Below are positions 10,121 through 22,515 of a stretch of 45,069 nucleotides of DNA, piece after piece (the stretch's first letter is position 1; every line of letters begins with the position of its first letter). The notes under the pieces are model-generated. The model was not told the origin of the DNA. It did no database searches and was given only the letters and a program-made list of their open reading frames with translations. A program made the position numbers and the translations under genes. This DNA comes from Betaproteobacteria bacterium (GTDB taxonomy: Bacteria; Pseudomonadota; Gammaproteobacteria; Burkholderiales; Burkholderiaceae_C): assembly GCA_009924455.1 (NCBI GenBank), contig RFRO01000003.1, positions 1 through 45,069 of the forward strand, in the 5' to 3' direction.

Positions 10121-10725
10121 GCGCAGCGGATCTGGGCGCCTTTGCCTGGGCGGACTACCTCGCCCTGTTTGTGCATTTCCTCACCTTGTCGTTGTTGGCC
10201 GTGGGTGGGGCTATCACGACGGTGCCAGAAATGCACCGTTTTTTGGTGCTGGACAAGCATTGGCTCAGCGACGGGCAGTTCAGCGCCTCCATCGCGCTGG
10301 CACAAGCAGCTCCCGGCCCCAACCTGCTGTTTGTGTCAGTGCTGGCCTGGAACGTGGGAGCCAATGCTGCAGCCGGCGCGCATGCGCCCGCGCTCGCCTG
10401 GCTATTGCCGCTGGCCTGCGCCACGGCCGCCACCATCGGCATCCTCGCGCCCTCGACCACGCTGACGCTGTACGCGGCGCGTTGGGTGCACCGCAACCGC
10501 GCCCGTCTGGGCGTGCGCGGCTTCAAACTGGCTATGGGCCCGATCGTGATCGGCCTGCTACTGGCCACCGCGTGGACGCTGGGCGCGGCACACGGTTTGC
10601 CGCAAGACATCCCCGTGTTGTGGGCGCTCACCGCTACATCGGCTGTGCTGGTCTGGAAGACTTGGGTCCACATGTTGTGGCTGATAGCCGCAGGCGCGAC
10701 CCTGGGCGCAGCAGGCTGGATTTAG
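10117..10725 (+). CDS. Chromate transporter, C-terminal-type half
   Basis: ATG overlaps the previous stop (ATGA); FVHFLTLSLLAVGGAITTVPEMHRFLVLDKHWLSDGQFSASIALAQAAPGPNLLFVSVLAW. The tracked start at 9685 is an extension. Confidence 0.87.
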   Translation: MSAADLGAFAWADYLALFVHFLTLSLLAVGGAITTVPEMHRFLVLDKHWLSDGQFSASIALAQAAPGPNLLFVSVLAWNVGANAAAGAHAPALAWLLPLACATAATIGILAPSTTLTLYAARWVHRNRARLGVRGFKLAMGPIVIGLLLATAWTLGAAHGLPQDIPVLWALTATSAVLVWKTWVHMLWLIAAGATLGAAGWI

Positions 10726-11084
10726 CGCGGATTTTCGAAGAATACGTAGCTGGTGGCGTAGTCGCTGATCTCGAAGTAGACCTTTTTCTCGCCCGGGTCG
10801 ACTTGCATATTCATGTTCTCGTCCAGGTAGCCATAGCCGTACCGGTAGGGTCGCGGCTTGTTGTCGTCGGTTCCCATGGCCGTGGTCAATTTATCAATCT
10901 GGATAAAGCGGCGCACCAGCTTGTCGCCGGCGTAGACCTCCAACACGCCGTTGGTGCCGGTCCAGTTCTGGATCTCCCGGCCGATTTTGTTTTGCTGCTC
11001 CTGGGTGCAGGCGGCCAGCATCGCCAACCCGGCCAGCAGCAGCGTGACGCCGCCACGTCGTCTCCATCGATTCACGGTGTGCAT
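10722..11084 (-). CDS. Small putative lipoprotein of unknown function
   Basis: MHTVNRWRRRGGVTLLLAGLAMLAACTQEQ: lipobox LAAC; convergent with the chromate transporter gene, stops share ttag. Confidence 0.65.
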   Translation of the reverse strand: MHTVNRWRRRGGVTLLLAGLAMLAACTQEQQNKIGREIQNWTGTNGVLEVYAGDKLVRRFIQIDKLTTAMGTDDNKPRPYRYGYGYLDENMNMQVDPGEKKVYFEISDYATSYVFFENPR

Positions 11085-11107
11085 ACCAAACCCTCCAGAA
11101 ATGACAG

Positions 11108-11884
11108 TCAAGCCGCGCGCGTGCGCTGGCGCACCGCCTCAAACAGGCAGACGCCGCTGGCCACCGACACGTTCAGGCTCTCCACGGCACCCTGCATGGG
11201 GATACGGACCAACTGGTCGCAGGTCTTGGCGGTGAGCTGGCGCATACCGTCACCTTCGGCACCGAGCACCAAGGCCACCGGACCGCGCAGGTCAGCGTCA
11301 TAGACAGTTTGTGTAGCCGCATCGCTGGTGCCAATGACCCAGATGTTGCGTTCCTTCAGTTCACCGAGGGTGCGCGCCAGATTGGTGACCATGAAATACG
11401 GCACGGTCTCCGCCGCGCCGCTGGCCACCTTGGCAACCGTCGCGTTGATACCGGCCGCATGGTCTTTGGGGGCGATCACCGCATGTGCACCGGCACCGTC
11501 AGCCACCCGCAGGCATGCACCCAGGTTGTGCGGATCGGTCACGCCATCGAGCACCAGCAGCAGCGGCTGCACGCGCTGCGCCACAGGTAGATCGGCTTGA
11601 CTGGCTTCCAGCCGCTCCAGTAATTCATCCAGCGAATGCGTTTGGATGATGGCCTGCACACGCGCCACCACGCCTTGGTGGCCATGGCTGCCGCACAGCT
11701 TGGCCAAGCGCAGGCCATCGGATTCGATCAGCCGGATACCGGCCTCTTTGATGCGCTCCACAAACTGGCGCATACGGGCGTCGCGGCGGGTGGGTTCGAT
11801 ATGGATTTCGAGAATCGATGCGGGTGCGGTTTTGATACGCACCCCGACGGCATGGAAGCCGAACAAGGTTTTGGCGCTAGACAT
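11108..11884 (-). CDS. rlmB: 23S rRNA (guanosine-2'-O-)-methyltransferase RlmB
   Basis: SpoU motifs VLDGVTDPHNLGACLRVADGAGAHAVI ... ALVLGAEGDGMRQLT ... IPMQGAVESLNVSVASGVCLFEAVRQR. Confidence 0.94.
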   Translation of the reverse strand: MSSAKTLFGFHAVGVRIKTAPASILEIHIEPTRRDARMRQFVERIKEAGIRLIESDGLRLAKLCGSHGHQGVVARVQAIIQTHSLDELLERLEASQADLPVAQRVQPLLLVLDGVTDPHNLGACLRVADGAGAHAVIAPKDHAAGINATVAKVASGAAETVPYFMVTNLARTLGELKERNIWVIGTSDAATQTVYDADLRGPVALVLGAEGDGMRQLTAKTCDQLVRIPMQGAVESLNVSVASGVCLFEAVRQRTRAA

Positions 11885-11890
11885 AGGCCA

Positions 11891-12595
11891 TTATCCCGCC
11901 GCTGTAGCAACAGCTGCCTGCGCACCCTCACGCAATCGCCCGGCTTCCATGGTGAAGATGCGCGAACAGCGCGCTGCAATACCGCGGTCGTGCGTGACCA
12001 GCACCAGCGTCGTACCCTGCTCCTGGTTCAACGCCAACATCAGCGCCATGATGGTCTCGCCCGTGGCGTAGTCCAGGCTGCCGGTGGGCTCGTCTGCCAG
12101 CAGCAGCACCGGCTGCACCACAAAAGCCCGCGCCAGCGCAACCCGCTGCTGTTCACCACCGCTGAGAACCTTGGGGTAGGACTTCAAGCGGCTGCCCAGG
12201 CCCACGCGCTCGAGCATGCGCGCCGCAGCGGCGCGTGCATCCGGGCGACCGGCTAGTTCGAGGGGCAGCATCACGTTTTCAATCGCGGTCAGGTTGCCAA
12301 GCAACTGCAGGCTCTGGAACACAAAGCCCACCGAACGCGCCCGCACAGCGGCCCGCGCGTCTTCGTCCAAGCTGAACAGGTCGGCACCGGCGATGCGCAC
12401 CGTGCCACTGCTCGGAAGGTCCAGACCGGCCAGGATGGACAGCAGCGTGCTCTTGCCTGAACCGGACGCGCCAACGATGGCTGCAGTCTCACCGGCGCTT
12501 AGCGCAAAATCGACATCACGCAGGATTTGCAAGCGGCCGGTCGAGTCTTCGACGGTTTTGCACACTTTTTCTACCGAAACAATGGAATCTGACAT
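11891..12595 (-). CDS. ABC transporter ATP-binding protein (LolD/YbbA type)
   Basis: [51 protein letters not shown]; divergent from tesA. Confidence 0.88.
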   Translation of the reverse strand: MSDSIVSVEKVCKTVEDSTGRLQILRDVDFALSAGETAAIVGASGSGKSTLLSILAGLDLPSSGTVRIAGADLFSLDEDARAAVRARSVGFVFQSLQLLGNLTAIENVMLPLELAGRPDARAAAARMLERVGLGSRLKSYPKVLSGGEQQRVALARAFVVQPVLLLADEPTGSLDYATGETIMALMLALNQEQGTTLVLVTHDRGIAARCSRIFTMEAGRLREGAQAAVATAAG

Positions 12596-13253
12596 GGGGC
12601 CTTCTGTGAATCGACGCGACTGTATCCTAGGCTGCCTGACCGCCCTGATGGCAGACAACGCTCTGATGGCAGACACCGCTCTGACGCAAAGCGTACCGCC
12701 GACGCTGCTGGTACTGGGCGATTCGCTCAGCGCCGAATACGGGCTGGCCAAGGGCAGCGGCTGGGTTGCTTTGCTGGAACAACGCCTGGCGATGGAAAAG
12801 CGCGCGGTGAAAGTGGTCAACGCCAGCATCAGCGGTGACACCACATCGGGCGGGCTGGTGCGCTTGCCAGCGCTGCTCAAACAACACGCCCCCGCGATCC
12901 TGGTTGTCGAGCTGGGGGGTAACGACGCATTGCGTGGACTGCCGCTGGAGATGACCCGCGAGAACCTGCGCGCCATGGTCCGGCTGGCGCAGGCCGCCAA
13001 AGCGCAGGTGCTGCTGCTGGGTATGCAGGTGCCGCCAAATTACGGGCCTGATTACGCGCAACAGTTTGCGGCTAGTTTCGCCACCGTAGCCAAAGAACAG
13101 AAGACAGCTTTGGTGCCGTTTTTTCTCAAAGATGTGGCCGATGCACCCAACGCAGCCGACCTGTTCCAAAGCGACCGTATCCACCCCACGGCGGCGGCTC
13201 ACCCGATTTTGCTCAACAACGTCTGGCCCGGATTGAAGCGGCTGTTGCCATGA
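12594..13253 (+). CDS. tesA: Arylesterase / acyl-CoA thioesterase I (GDSL)
   Basis: LVLGDSLSAEYGLAKGSGWVALL, VNASISGDTTSGG, VVELGGNDALRG, DRIHPTAAAHPILLNNVWPGL; alternative start GTG at 12606. Confidence 0.88.
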   Translation: MGPSVNRRDCILGCLTALMADNALMADTALTQSVPPTLLVLGDSLSAEYGLAKGSGWVALLEQRLAMEKRAVKVVNASISGDTTSGGLVRLPALLKQHAPAILVVELGGNDALRGLPLEMTRENLRAMVRLAQAAKAQVLLLGMQVPPNYGPDYAQQFAASFATVAKEQKTALVPFFLKDVADAPNAADLFQSDRIHPTAAAHPILLNNVWPGLKRLLP

Positions 13254-14311
13254 GCCTGACGCTGATTACCGCCGCCGATGCGGTGCAGAACCTGGACCGT
13301 TTCGACACCGTGATCGACGCGCGCAGCGAATCCGAATTTGCAGAAGACCACCTTCCCCAGGCGCTCAACTGGCCCACGCTGAATGACGCTGAGCGCCAGT
13401 TCATCGGCACCACCTACAAACAGGTCAACGCCTTTGAAGCCAAAAAACGGGGCGCGGCGCTGGCTGCGCGCAACATCAGTGCACACATTGAGCGCGAGGT
13501 CATCGCCAAGGCCCGAGATTGGAGCCCCCTGCTCTATTGCTGGCGTGGGGGCAAGCGCAGCGGTTCGCTGGCGCTGGTGCTGGACCAGATCGGCTTTCGG
13601 GTCAACCTGGTCGAAGGCGGCTACAAGGCATTCAGGGCCGCCATGCTGCAAGACATCGAAGTCCGCGCCGAGGCACTGCAGTTTCAGGTGGTATGCGGAA
13701 CCACCGGTTCCGGTAAGACGCGGCTTCTGCACGCGCTGCAACGCGCAGGTGCGCAGGTGCTGGATTTGGAAGCGCTGGCGCAGCACCGCAGCTCGGTATT
13801 AGGGGCGATACCCGGTGTGCCACAGCCGAGTCAAAAGCGTTTTGACAGCTTGGTGTGGGATGCCCTGCGGCGCTTTGACACGACACGCACGGTATTTGTG
13901 GAGAGTGAAAGCAAGAAGGTCGGAAACGTATCCGTGCCCGAGCGGCTGATGCACCGCATGCGCCAAAGCCCTTGCATCAACCTGCAATTACCGCTGGCCG
14001 AGCGGGTGCAATTGCTGTTAGAGGATTACGCTTATTTCGTCGCCAACCCGGCGCATTTTTGTAACCGCTTGGACGTGCTCACGGCGCAACGCGGGAAGGC
14101 GGTGGTAGCGGCATGGAAGGACAGCGTGGGCCGCGGCGACCTGGCTGCGGTGGTGCAAGACCTGCTGCTGACACACTACGACCCGGTGTATGTGCAGTCC
14201 ATGGAGCGCAACTTCAGCCAGTTTGCCCAGGCCTTGGGTATTGCGCCGCAGGGACGCGGCGCAGCAGCGATGGACGCTGTGGCAGCGCAGCTTAAGGGCT
14301 GGGCGGTGTGA
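13250..14311 (+). CDS. mnmH: tRNA 2-selenouridine synthase
   Basis: Rhodanese Cys region LLYCWRGGKRSGSLALVLDQIGF, P-loop GTTGSGKTRLLHAL, FVESESKKVGN. Confidence 0.92.
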   Translation: MSLTLITAADAVQNLDRFDTVIDARSESEFAEDHLPQALNWPTLNDAERQFIGTTYKQVNAFEAKKRGAALAARNISAHIEREVIAKARDWSPLLYCWRGGKRSGSLALVLDQIGFRVNLVEGGYKAFRAAMLQDIEVRAEALQFQVVCGTTGSGKTRLLHALQRAGAQVLDLEALAQHRSSVLGAIPGVPQPSQKRFDSLVWDALRRFDTTRTVFVESESKKVGNVSVPERLMHRMRQSPCINLQLPLAERVQLLLEDYAYFVANPAHFCNRLDVLTAQRGKAVVAAWKDSVGRGDLAAVVQDLLLTHYDPVYVQSMERNFSQFAQALGIAPQGRGAAAMDAVAAQLKGWAV

Positions 14312-14480
14312 TCTCGGGATGTGCGGAAGTTTCTACCGCATCGGGTGTGTGGTCGCCCTGGGCCGAAGGCTCGCTGCCATCGGTGCGGCGCTCGGTTTTG
14401 CTCTTGAGCTTGTCTTCTTTCTTGCGCTTTTTCGCCAGCTCTTTCTGCCGCTTTTCGTAACCGTAATTGGGAGTTGCCAA
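14292..14480 (-). CDS. Small Lys-rich conserved-type hypothetical protein
   Basis: MATPNYGYEKRQKELAKKRKKEDKLKSKTERRTDGSE...; convergent overlap with the mnmH 3' end. Confidence 0.6.
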   Translation of the reverse strand: MATPNYGYEKRQKELAKKRKKEDKLKSKTERRTDGSEPSAQGDHTPDAVETSAHPEITPPSP

Positions 14481-14547
14481 GTTGTTCTTTCAGTAGGGTA
14501 GCGCAGACTTTAACACCCGCGGCATCCCGGGCAGCCACCGGACAAGA

Positions 14548-15750
14548 CTAGGTGCGCAGCAACGCCAAAGCCTGCGCGATATCGGCCTGCAGGTCCTGCG
14601 GATCTTCCAAGCCCACCGCAAAACGCACTACCGCGCCCCGCGCTACCTGGGCGGGCCAACGGCCGCGGGAACGCGCCAGGTCATAGGGCACAACCAGGCT
14701 GATGGGCCCGGCCCAGCTGTAGGCCAGGCGGAACAGGCGCAATGCGTCCACAAAAGCGTAGACCTGCGCCTGGCTGAAACGCGCGTCCAGCACCACCGAA
14801 AAAAGACAAGCCGCAGCGTCTGTGCACAGACTTCGCCAATGGGCGTGCCCGGGTGAGCTGGGCAAGGCCGGATGCAAGACCTGGACGAATTCGGGCTGGG
14901 CTTGGCACCAGGCCGCCACAGCGCGGGTACTGGTGTCATGGGCCCGGTAGCGCAAATAGATGCTGGGCAGCGCGCGCAACACCAGTTCCACATCATTAGA
15001 GCCTACGTTCAGCCCCAAGCGCATGTGGGTGAGCTTGATGCGCATGTGCAGCGCCGGGTCACGGGTGATAACGCTGCCCATCAATACATCGCCTCCGCCG
15101 CTGGGGTATTTGGTCAGGGCTTGCGTGGAAATGTCCACACCCAGCGCCGGTACCACGCCGGGCAGCAGGTCAAAGGGATTAAAAGCAATGCCCGCACCCC
15201 AGGTGTTGTCCAACGCGGTGCATATGCCTTTGGCTGTGCACAGCCGCACCAAAGCCGGCAGATCGGGGAACTCCAGGGTCACGGAACCCGCAGCCTCCAG
15301 CCACACCAGGCGTGTCTTGTCGCTCAGCTTCGATTCCAAATCGGCCAGGTCCATGGGATCGTAAAACTGGTGCGTGATGCCCCAATGCTTCAGCTCCGCT
15401 TCGACCAGCGATTTGTTGGGCTCGTAGACGTTGTCGGGCAGCAAGACCTCGTCGCCTGAACGCAGCATGGACAGCGACACCAGCGCCAAAGCGGCCAGGC
15501 CGCTGGGCGCGAGCACACACTGCAAGCCGCCCTCCAGGGTGCACAAACGCTCCTCCAACGTGTAGCTGCTGGGTGTGCCGTGCAGACCGTAGGTGTAGGC
15601 GGTTTTGTCTTTCCACTCGCGGCTGCGCATGGCTGCCACGTTGGGGAAAAAGACCGATGAGGCTTTGAAGATGCCGGGCTGCGGCGAATCGAAACCCTCC
15701 GGGGGCCGGTAGGGGTGGTGGATCAGCGCGGTGGAAGCCTTTTTCTCCAT
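14548..15750 (-). CDS. metC: Cystathionine beta-lyase-like PLP enzyme
   Basis: YGLHGTPSSYTLEERLCTLEGG; ALDNTWGAGIAFNPFDL; STQALTKYPSGGGDVLMGSV (PLP lysine). Confidence 0.85.
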   Translation of the reverse strand: MEKKASTALIHHPYRPPEGFDSPQPGIFKASSVFFPNVAAMRSREWKDKTAYTYGLHGTPSSYTLEERLCTLEGGLQCVLAPSGLAALALVSLSMLRSGDEVLLPDNVYEPNKSLVEAELKHWGITHQFYDPMDLADLESKLSDKTRLVWLEAAGSVTLEFPDLPALVRLCTAKGICTALDNTWGAGIAFNPFDLLPGVVPALGVDISTQALTKYPSGGGDVLMGSVITRDPALHMRIKLTHMRLGLNVGSNDVELVLRALPSIYLRYRAHDTSTRAVAAWCQAQPEFVQVLHPALPSSPGHAHWRSLCTDAAACLFSVVLDARFSQAQVYAFVDALRLFRLAYSWAGPISLVVPYDLARSRGRWPAQVARGAVVRFAVGLEDPQDLQADIAQALALLRT

Positions 15751-15756
15751 AGCGCG

Positions 15757-16281
15757 CTAGACGCTCCACTTGTGGATGAGTTGCTCGGGCCGCATCGCGT
15801 CGTAGCTCTCAAAGGGCTGGTGGATCCAGGGATTGGTCGGCAAAAATTCCACCGAGTAATCGGGGCTGAAAGTCGACAAAGCCTTGGTCCAGATGACTGC
15901 GCTGCGCAACTCAGTGATTGGCTTGTAGTTGGTGCGCAGCTGGTGCATCACCGCACTCAGGGTGTGACCGGAATCGGCCAGGTCATCAACCAGCAGCACT
16001 TTGCCAGCGATCTCGCCCTTGGGCGTGGTGATGAAACGGGCGATGTCCAGGTTGCCTCGCACCGTACCTGCGTCCGAGCGGTAGGAACTGGTGGACATGA
16101 TGGCCAAGGGCTTGTCAAACACGCGCGACAAGATATCACCGGGGCGCATACCGCCGCGCGCCAGACACAAAATGGTGTCGAACTCCCAGCCGGACTGGAA
16201 CACCTTGATCGCTAACTTCTCGATCAGGTTGTGGTACTCGTCGTAGCTGACGTACAGGTGCTTGCCATCTTCAGTCAACAT
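15757..16281 (-). CDS. Purine-type phosphoribosyltransferase
   Basis: ILCLARGGMRPGDILSRVF and PRPP loop VLLVDDLADSGHTLSAV. Confidence 0.85.
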   Translation of the reverse strand: MLTEDGKHLYVSYDEYHNLIEKLAIKVFQSGWEFDTILCLARGGMRPGDILSRVFDKPLAIMSTSSYRSDAGTVRGNLDIARFITTPKGEIAGKVLLVDDLADSGHTLSAVMHQLRTNYKPITELRSAVIWTKALSTFSPDYSVEFLPTNPWIHQPFESYDAMRPEQLIHKWSV

Positions 16282-16307
16282 GCGGAACTCCGGTTGAAAG
16301 TTGAAAA

Positions 16308-18853
<2,546 letters not shown>

Positions 18854-18863
18854 CCCGCGCGCC

Positions 18864-19546
18864 CTAGCGTTTGTTGGCCGCAGCGCCACCGCCAACGTTG
18901 CCACCGTTGCGGAAGGTTTTGAAGAACTCGGAACCGGCCGGGTCGAGCACCATCACATCGCTCTTGTTCGCAAAGCTGGCTTTGTAGGCGTCCAGGCTGC
19001 GGTAGAACTGGGCAAATTGGGCATCACGGCCAAAGGCTTCCGCGTAAATGCGGGATGCCTCGGCATCGCCCTCACCCTTGATTTTTTGTGCGTCCCGGTA
19101 CGCGTTGGCAATCGTGACCTCGCGCTGGCGGTCTGCATCGGCGCGGATTTTTTCGCCTTCGGCGGCACCGGTGGATCGCAACTCATTGGCAACACGTTTG
19201 CGCTCGGCTTCCATGCGGCGGTAGACCGATTCGGTGATCGCCTCTACATAGTCGACACGCGTGATGCGCACATCCACCACGTCAACACCCCAGGGCTTTT
19301 CGCCGCGCACTTTTTCCAGCACTTCGGCCTTGACCGCCGCCATCAGCGCTTCGCGCTTGAGCGACAGCAACTCCTTCACCGTGCGCTTGTTGATTTCCTC
19401 CTGGAAGGCATTGCGCACCACCCGGTTGAGCTGGTTGGCGCCAGCGCCCTCGTTCAAACCCACATTGCGGATATAGGGCGCGGGATCCGAAATGCGCCAG
19501 CGCACATACCAAAAATCGACGCGACGATAAATCCAATACGGTTCAT
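18864..19546 (-). pseudogene. hflC: hflC with internal deletion/frameshift (protease modulator HflC, N-terminal part missing)
   Basis: C-terminal part WYVRWRISDPAPYIRNVGLNEGAGANQLNRVV... in one frame; typical N-terminus MNRIGFIVAS starts at 19546 in another frame immediately after hflK; the conserved segment between them is absent. Confidence 0.8.
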
Positions 19547-19557
19547 TCCATGCTCTC

Positions 19558-20919
19558 CTAGCGGGTATCGCGGTCGCGGTTGCGCGAGGTATCGCGGCTG
19601 CGGGTGTCCAGCCCGTTAGACGGGGTAATCGCTGGCGTAGCCGGAAGCGGCGTGACGGCAGCCGGCGCCGGGCTCAGCGCATCCAGTCCGTTCATTTGCA
19701 GAATTTTTTCCAACGGCAAATTCAGCAGGGTTGCGCCCTGGCGCGATTCCACCAAAACCTTGGTGACGTTGCTGTAAATCTGCTGCATGGCATCCAGGTA
19801 CATCCGGTCGCGCGTTACCTGTGGTGCCTTTTGGTATTCGTTGTAAACCGATTTGAAACGCTGTGCATCACCCTGCGCCTGTGCGACGATGCGGGATTTA
19901 TAAGCGTCCGCCTCTTCCTTCAACCGCGAAGCCGAACCCACCGCGCGGGGAATCACGTCGTTGGCGTAGGCCTGCGCCTCATTTTTTGCACGTTCCCGTT
20001 CCTGGCCGGCTTTCAACACATCGTCAAATGAGGACTGCACCTGCTCGGGAGGACGGACCCCGCCCTGCTGCAGGTTGATGCCAACCACTTCGATTCCCAC
20101 CTTGTAACGATCCAGAATTTCCTGCATGAGTGCGCGCACACGCGGCGCAATCTGGTCGCGCTCTTCGGACAGCGCGGCGTCCATTTTCATTTTGCCAATC
20201 ACTTCGCGCACAGCCGTTTCCGCCGCTTGAACCACCGCTTCGCTGGGGTTCTTACTCTCAAACAGATAGGCGCGCGCGTCGCTCAAGCGGTATTGAACCG
20301 CGAACTTGATGTCGACAATATTTTCGTCGGCGGTCAGCATGGCGGACTCCCGCAAGCCGGTCGCCTTGAGCACGTTGTCGCGGCCGATGTCCACCGAGCG
20401 GATCTGCGTTACAGAAATGGTTTCATGGCGCTGAATAGGATAGGGAAGGCGCCAATTGAAACCGGCCCCCACCGTGGTCTTGTAACCTCCAAACTGGGTG
20501 ATCACCGCCTGCTGACCCTCCTGCACGATAAAAAAGCCGGTTCCCAGCCAAATGAAGGCCACGATAGCGGCGATCACGCCTACACCCAGACCTGCGTTTT
20601 TCATATCGGGCGGACCCATGGAGCCGCCATTGCGGGGGCCCTGCGGCCCGCGGGAGCCACCACCGAAAAAGCCATTGATTTTGTGAATGAAATCACGCCA
20701 CACTTCTTCGAGATCCGGGGGCGCATTGCTGGCCGAAGGGCGCGGGGCACTGGTGCGCGGCTCTTGCGGCGCTGGGGGTGTTTCGTCCGCTTTAGGATCT
20801 TTGGTGTCTTTCGTGCCGTCGGGGTCGGACCGGCCCCAACGGCTGTCGTTGAGATTCCATACCGGTCGCACCCAGCGCGAAATCGCAGCCTGGACAGTGG
20901 AAAACATGGCAAAACGCAT
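19558..20919 (-). CDS. hflK: FtsH protease activity modulator HflK
   Basis: NLNDSRWGRSDPDG ... FIWLGTGFFIVQEGQQAVITQFGGYKTTVGAGFNWRLPYPIQRHETISVTQIRSV; the true start may be downstream near the NLND segment. Confidence 0.92.
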   Translation of the reverse strand: MRFAMFSTVQAAISRWVRPVWNLNDSRWGRSDPDGTKDTKDPKADETPPAPQEPRTSAPRPSASNAPPDLEEVWRDFIHKINGFFGGGSRGPQGPRNGGSMGPPDMKNAGLGVGVIAAIVAFIWLGTGFFIVQEGQQAVITQFGGYKTTVGAGFNWRLPYPIQRHETISVTQIRSVDIGRDNVLKATGLRESAMLTADENIVDIKFAVQYRLSDARAYLFESKNPSEAVVQAAETAVREVIGKMKMDAALSEERDQIAPRVRALMQEILDRYKVGIEVVGINLQQGGVRPPEQVQSSFDDVLKAGQERERAKNEAQAYANDVIPRAVGSASRLKEEADAYKSRIVAQAQGDAQRFKSVYNEYQKAPQVTRDRMYLDAMQQIYSNVTKVLVESRQGATLLNLPLEKILQMNGLDALSPAPAAVTPLPATPAITPSNGLDTRSRDTSRNRDRDTR

Positions 20920-20950
20920 ACGTCAGCTTTCTAACGGGAATGGTGGGATG

Positions 20951-22108
20951 TTAAGCGCTCAGCGGCAGGAGCGCTTCCGCGTCCCGGTCCGCGTCAAGGA
21001 CGGCGGCTTGCGACAGGCATTCGCGCAAGCCCTGTAACCCGGTCATCGCGCGGGCACTGATAAATACGCGCGGACACTGCTGTCCATCAATTTCATAACT
21101 GTCGACCATACGCACCGGTTGGGCACCCGAGGCCAACGCGTCAATCTTGTTGAACACCAGTATTTGCGGCACCTCGGCCGCGCCGATTTCCCGCAATACC
21201 GATTGGACCTGCGCGATCTGCTCGGGGAAATGGGGGTTGGCGGCATCCACGACATGGAGCAGCAGGTCTGCGTCAACCGCCTCTTGCAAAGTGGCCTTGA
21301 AGGCATCAACCAAACCGTGCGGCAAATCGCGGATGAACCCGACCGTGTCGGACAAAGACACCGAGCGTCCAACGTCGCCCAGGTACATCTGCCGGGTTGT
21401 CGTATCCAGCGTAGCAAACAGTTGATCCGCAGCGTAAGCACGCGCCTTGACCAGGGAATTGAATAGCGTCGATTTTCCCGCATTGGTGTAGCCGATCAAG
21501 GAGATGTTGAAAGCCCCGTTGCGCTCTCTTTGCCGCCGCTGGGTGCCGCGCTGGCGCTGCACTTTGCGCAGCTGGTCTTTGGTGCGAACGATGCTCGCGG
21601 TGATCATGCGCCGGTCCAACTCAATCTGGGTCTCACCCGGGCCGCCCCGCGCACCGATGCCGCCGCGCTGGCGCTCCAAGTGCGACCAGCGGCGCACCAA
21701 GCGCGTGCTGAGGTATTGGAGCCTAGCTAACTCAACTTGCAGTTTTCCCTCGTGGCTGCGAGCGCGCTGGGCAAAAATCTCAAGAATCAGAAAGGTCCGG
21801 TCGTTGACCGGCATCTCTAATCGCCGCTCTAAATTGCGCTGTTGGCCCGGGCTGATCGCCTGGTCAAAGAGGACCTCACCGGCTCCAAGCTGTGCGGCTA
21901 ACTCCTTGATTTCCTGGGCTTTGCCGCTTCCGACGAACAGGGCCGCGTCGGGCGCACGGCGCTTGCATGTGATGCGCCCAACCGGCTCGAGGCCCGCTGT
22001 TTGCGCCAGCAAGCCCAGTTCTTCGAGGGTGCGGTCGAAATGCGGATGCCCGAAATCCACGCCGACAAGAATGGCCCGCGCGTCAGGATTGTTGGATTTT
22101 TCTTTCAA
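20951..22108 (-). CDS. hflX: GTPase HflX
   Basis: GGIGARGGPGETQIELDRR, GYTNAGKSTLFNSL, LSDTVGFIRDLPH, VFNKID. Confidence 0.95.
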   Translation of the reverse strand: MKEKSNNPDARAILVGVDFGHPHFDRTLEELGLLAQTAGLEPVGRITCKRRAPDAALFVGSGKAQEIKELAAQLGAGEVLFDQAISPGQQRNLERRLEMPVNDRTFLILEIFAQRARSHEGKLQVELARLQYLSTRLVRRWSHLERQRGGIGARGGPGETQIELDRRMITASIVRTKDQLRKVQRQRGTQRRQRERNGAFNISLIGYTNAGKSTLFNSLVKARAYAADQLFATLDTTTRQMYLGDVGRSVSLSDTVGFIRDLPHGLVDAFKATLQEAVDADLLLHVVDAANPHFPEQIAQVQSVLREIGAAEVPQILVFNKIDALASGAQPVRMVDSYEIDGQQCPRVFISARAMTGLQGLRECLSQAAVLDADRDAEALLPLSA

Positions 22109-22168
22109 CGCAAATCTGGGCTCTGCCCATGCGCGCGATGGCTGTCTAGACAGTGAGCCCGGTTTGTT

Positions 22169-22408
22169 TTAGGCGTCATCACCAGTCGGTGGCGTGAAGT
22201 TCACGGCGCGGCCGGGAACAATCGTGGAAATAGCGTGTTTGTAGACCATCTGCGTGACGGTGTTACGCAGCAGAACCACGTATTGGTCAAAGGATTCGAT
22301 CTGTCCCTGCAGCTTGATTCCATTCACCAGATAAATCGCAACGGGTACATGCTCTTTGCGCAGGGCATTGAGGAAGGGATCTTGCAGGAGTTGGCCTTTG
22401 TTGGTCAC
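22169..22408 (-). CDS. hfq: RNA chaperone Hfq
   Basis: (V/M)[71 protein letters not shown] start at 22408 fits family length, track start at 22438 is 10 codons longer. Confidence 0.96.
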   Translation of the reverse strand: MTNKGQLLQDPFLNALRKEHVPVAIYLVNGIKLQGQIESFDQYVVLLRNTVTQMVYKHAISTIVPGRAVNFTPPTGDDA

Positions 22409-22515
22409 GATATGTTCCGTGTTAGAAGGATTAAACAAGGGTTAACGATAGCATACGCCGCCCGGGCGGATGCTTCATATCCCTATGAAAGCTGGCACTA
22501 AGGCACCCATAGGTG

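Noticed and set aside
9518-10725. Split chromate transporter as a broken chrA gene
   Set aside because: Two complete CHR domains as separate genes overlapping by ATGA is a known short-chain chromate transporter organisation
9945-11303. 452-aa plus-strand ORF spanning the chromate transporter, lipoprotein and rlmB region
   Set aside because: Out-of-frame or antisense to three supported genes; low-complexity product
19500-19550. Programmed ribosomal frameshift in hflC
   Set aside because: A frameshift alone would not restore the protein, because a large conserved block is physically absent; no slippery site with a stimulatory structure was recognised
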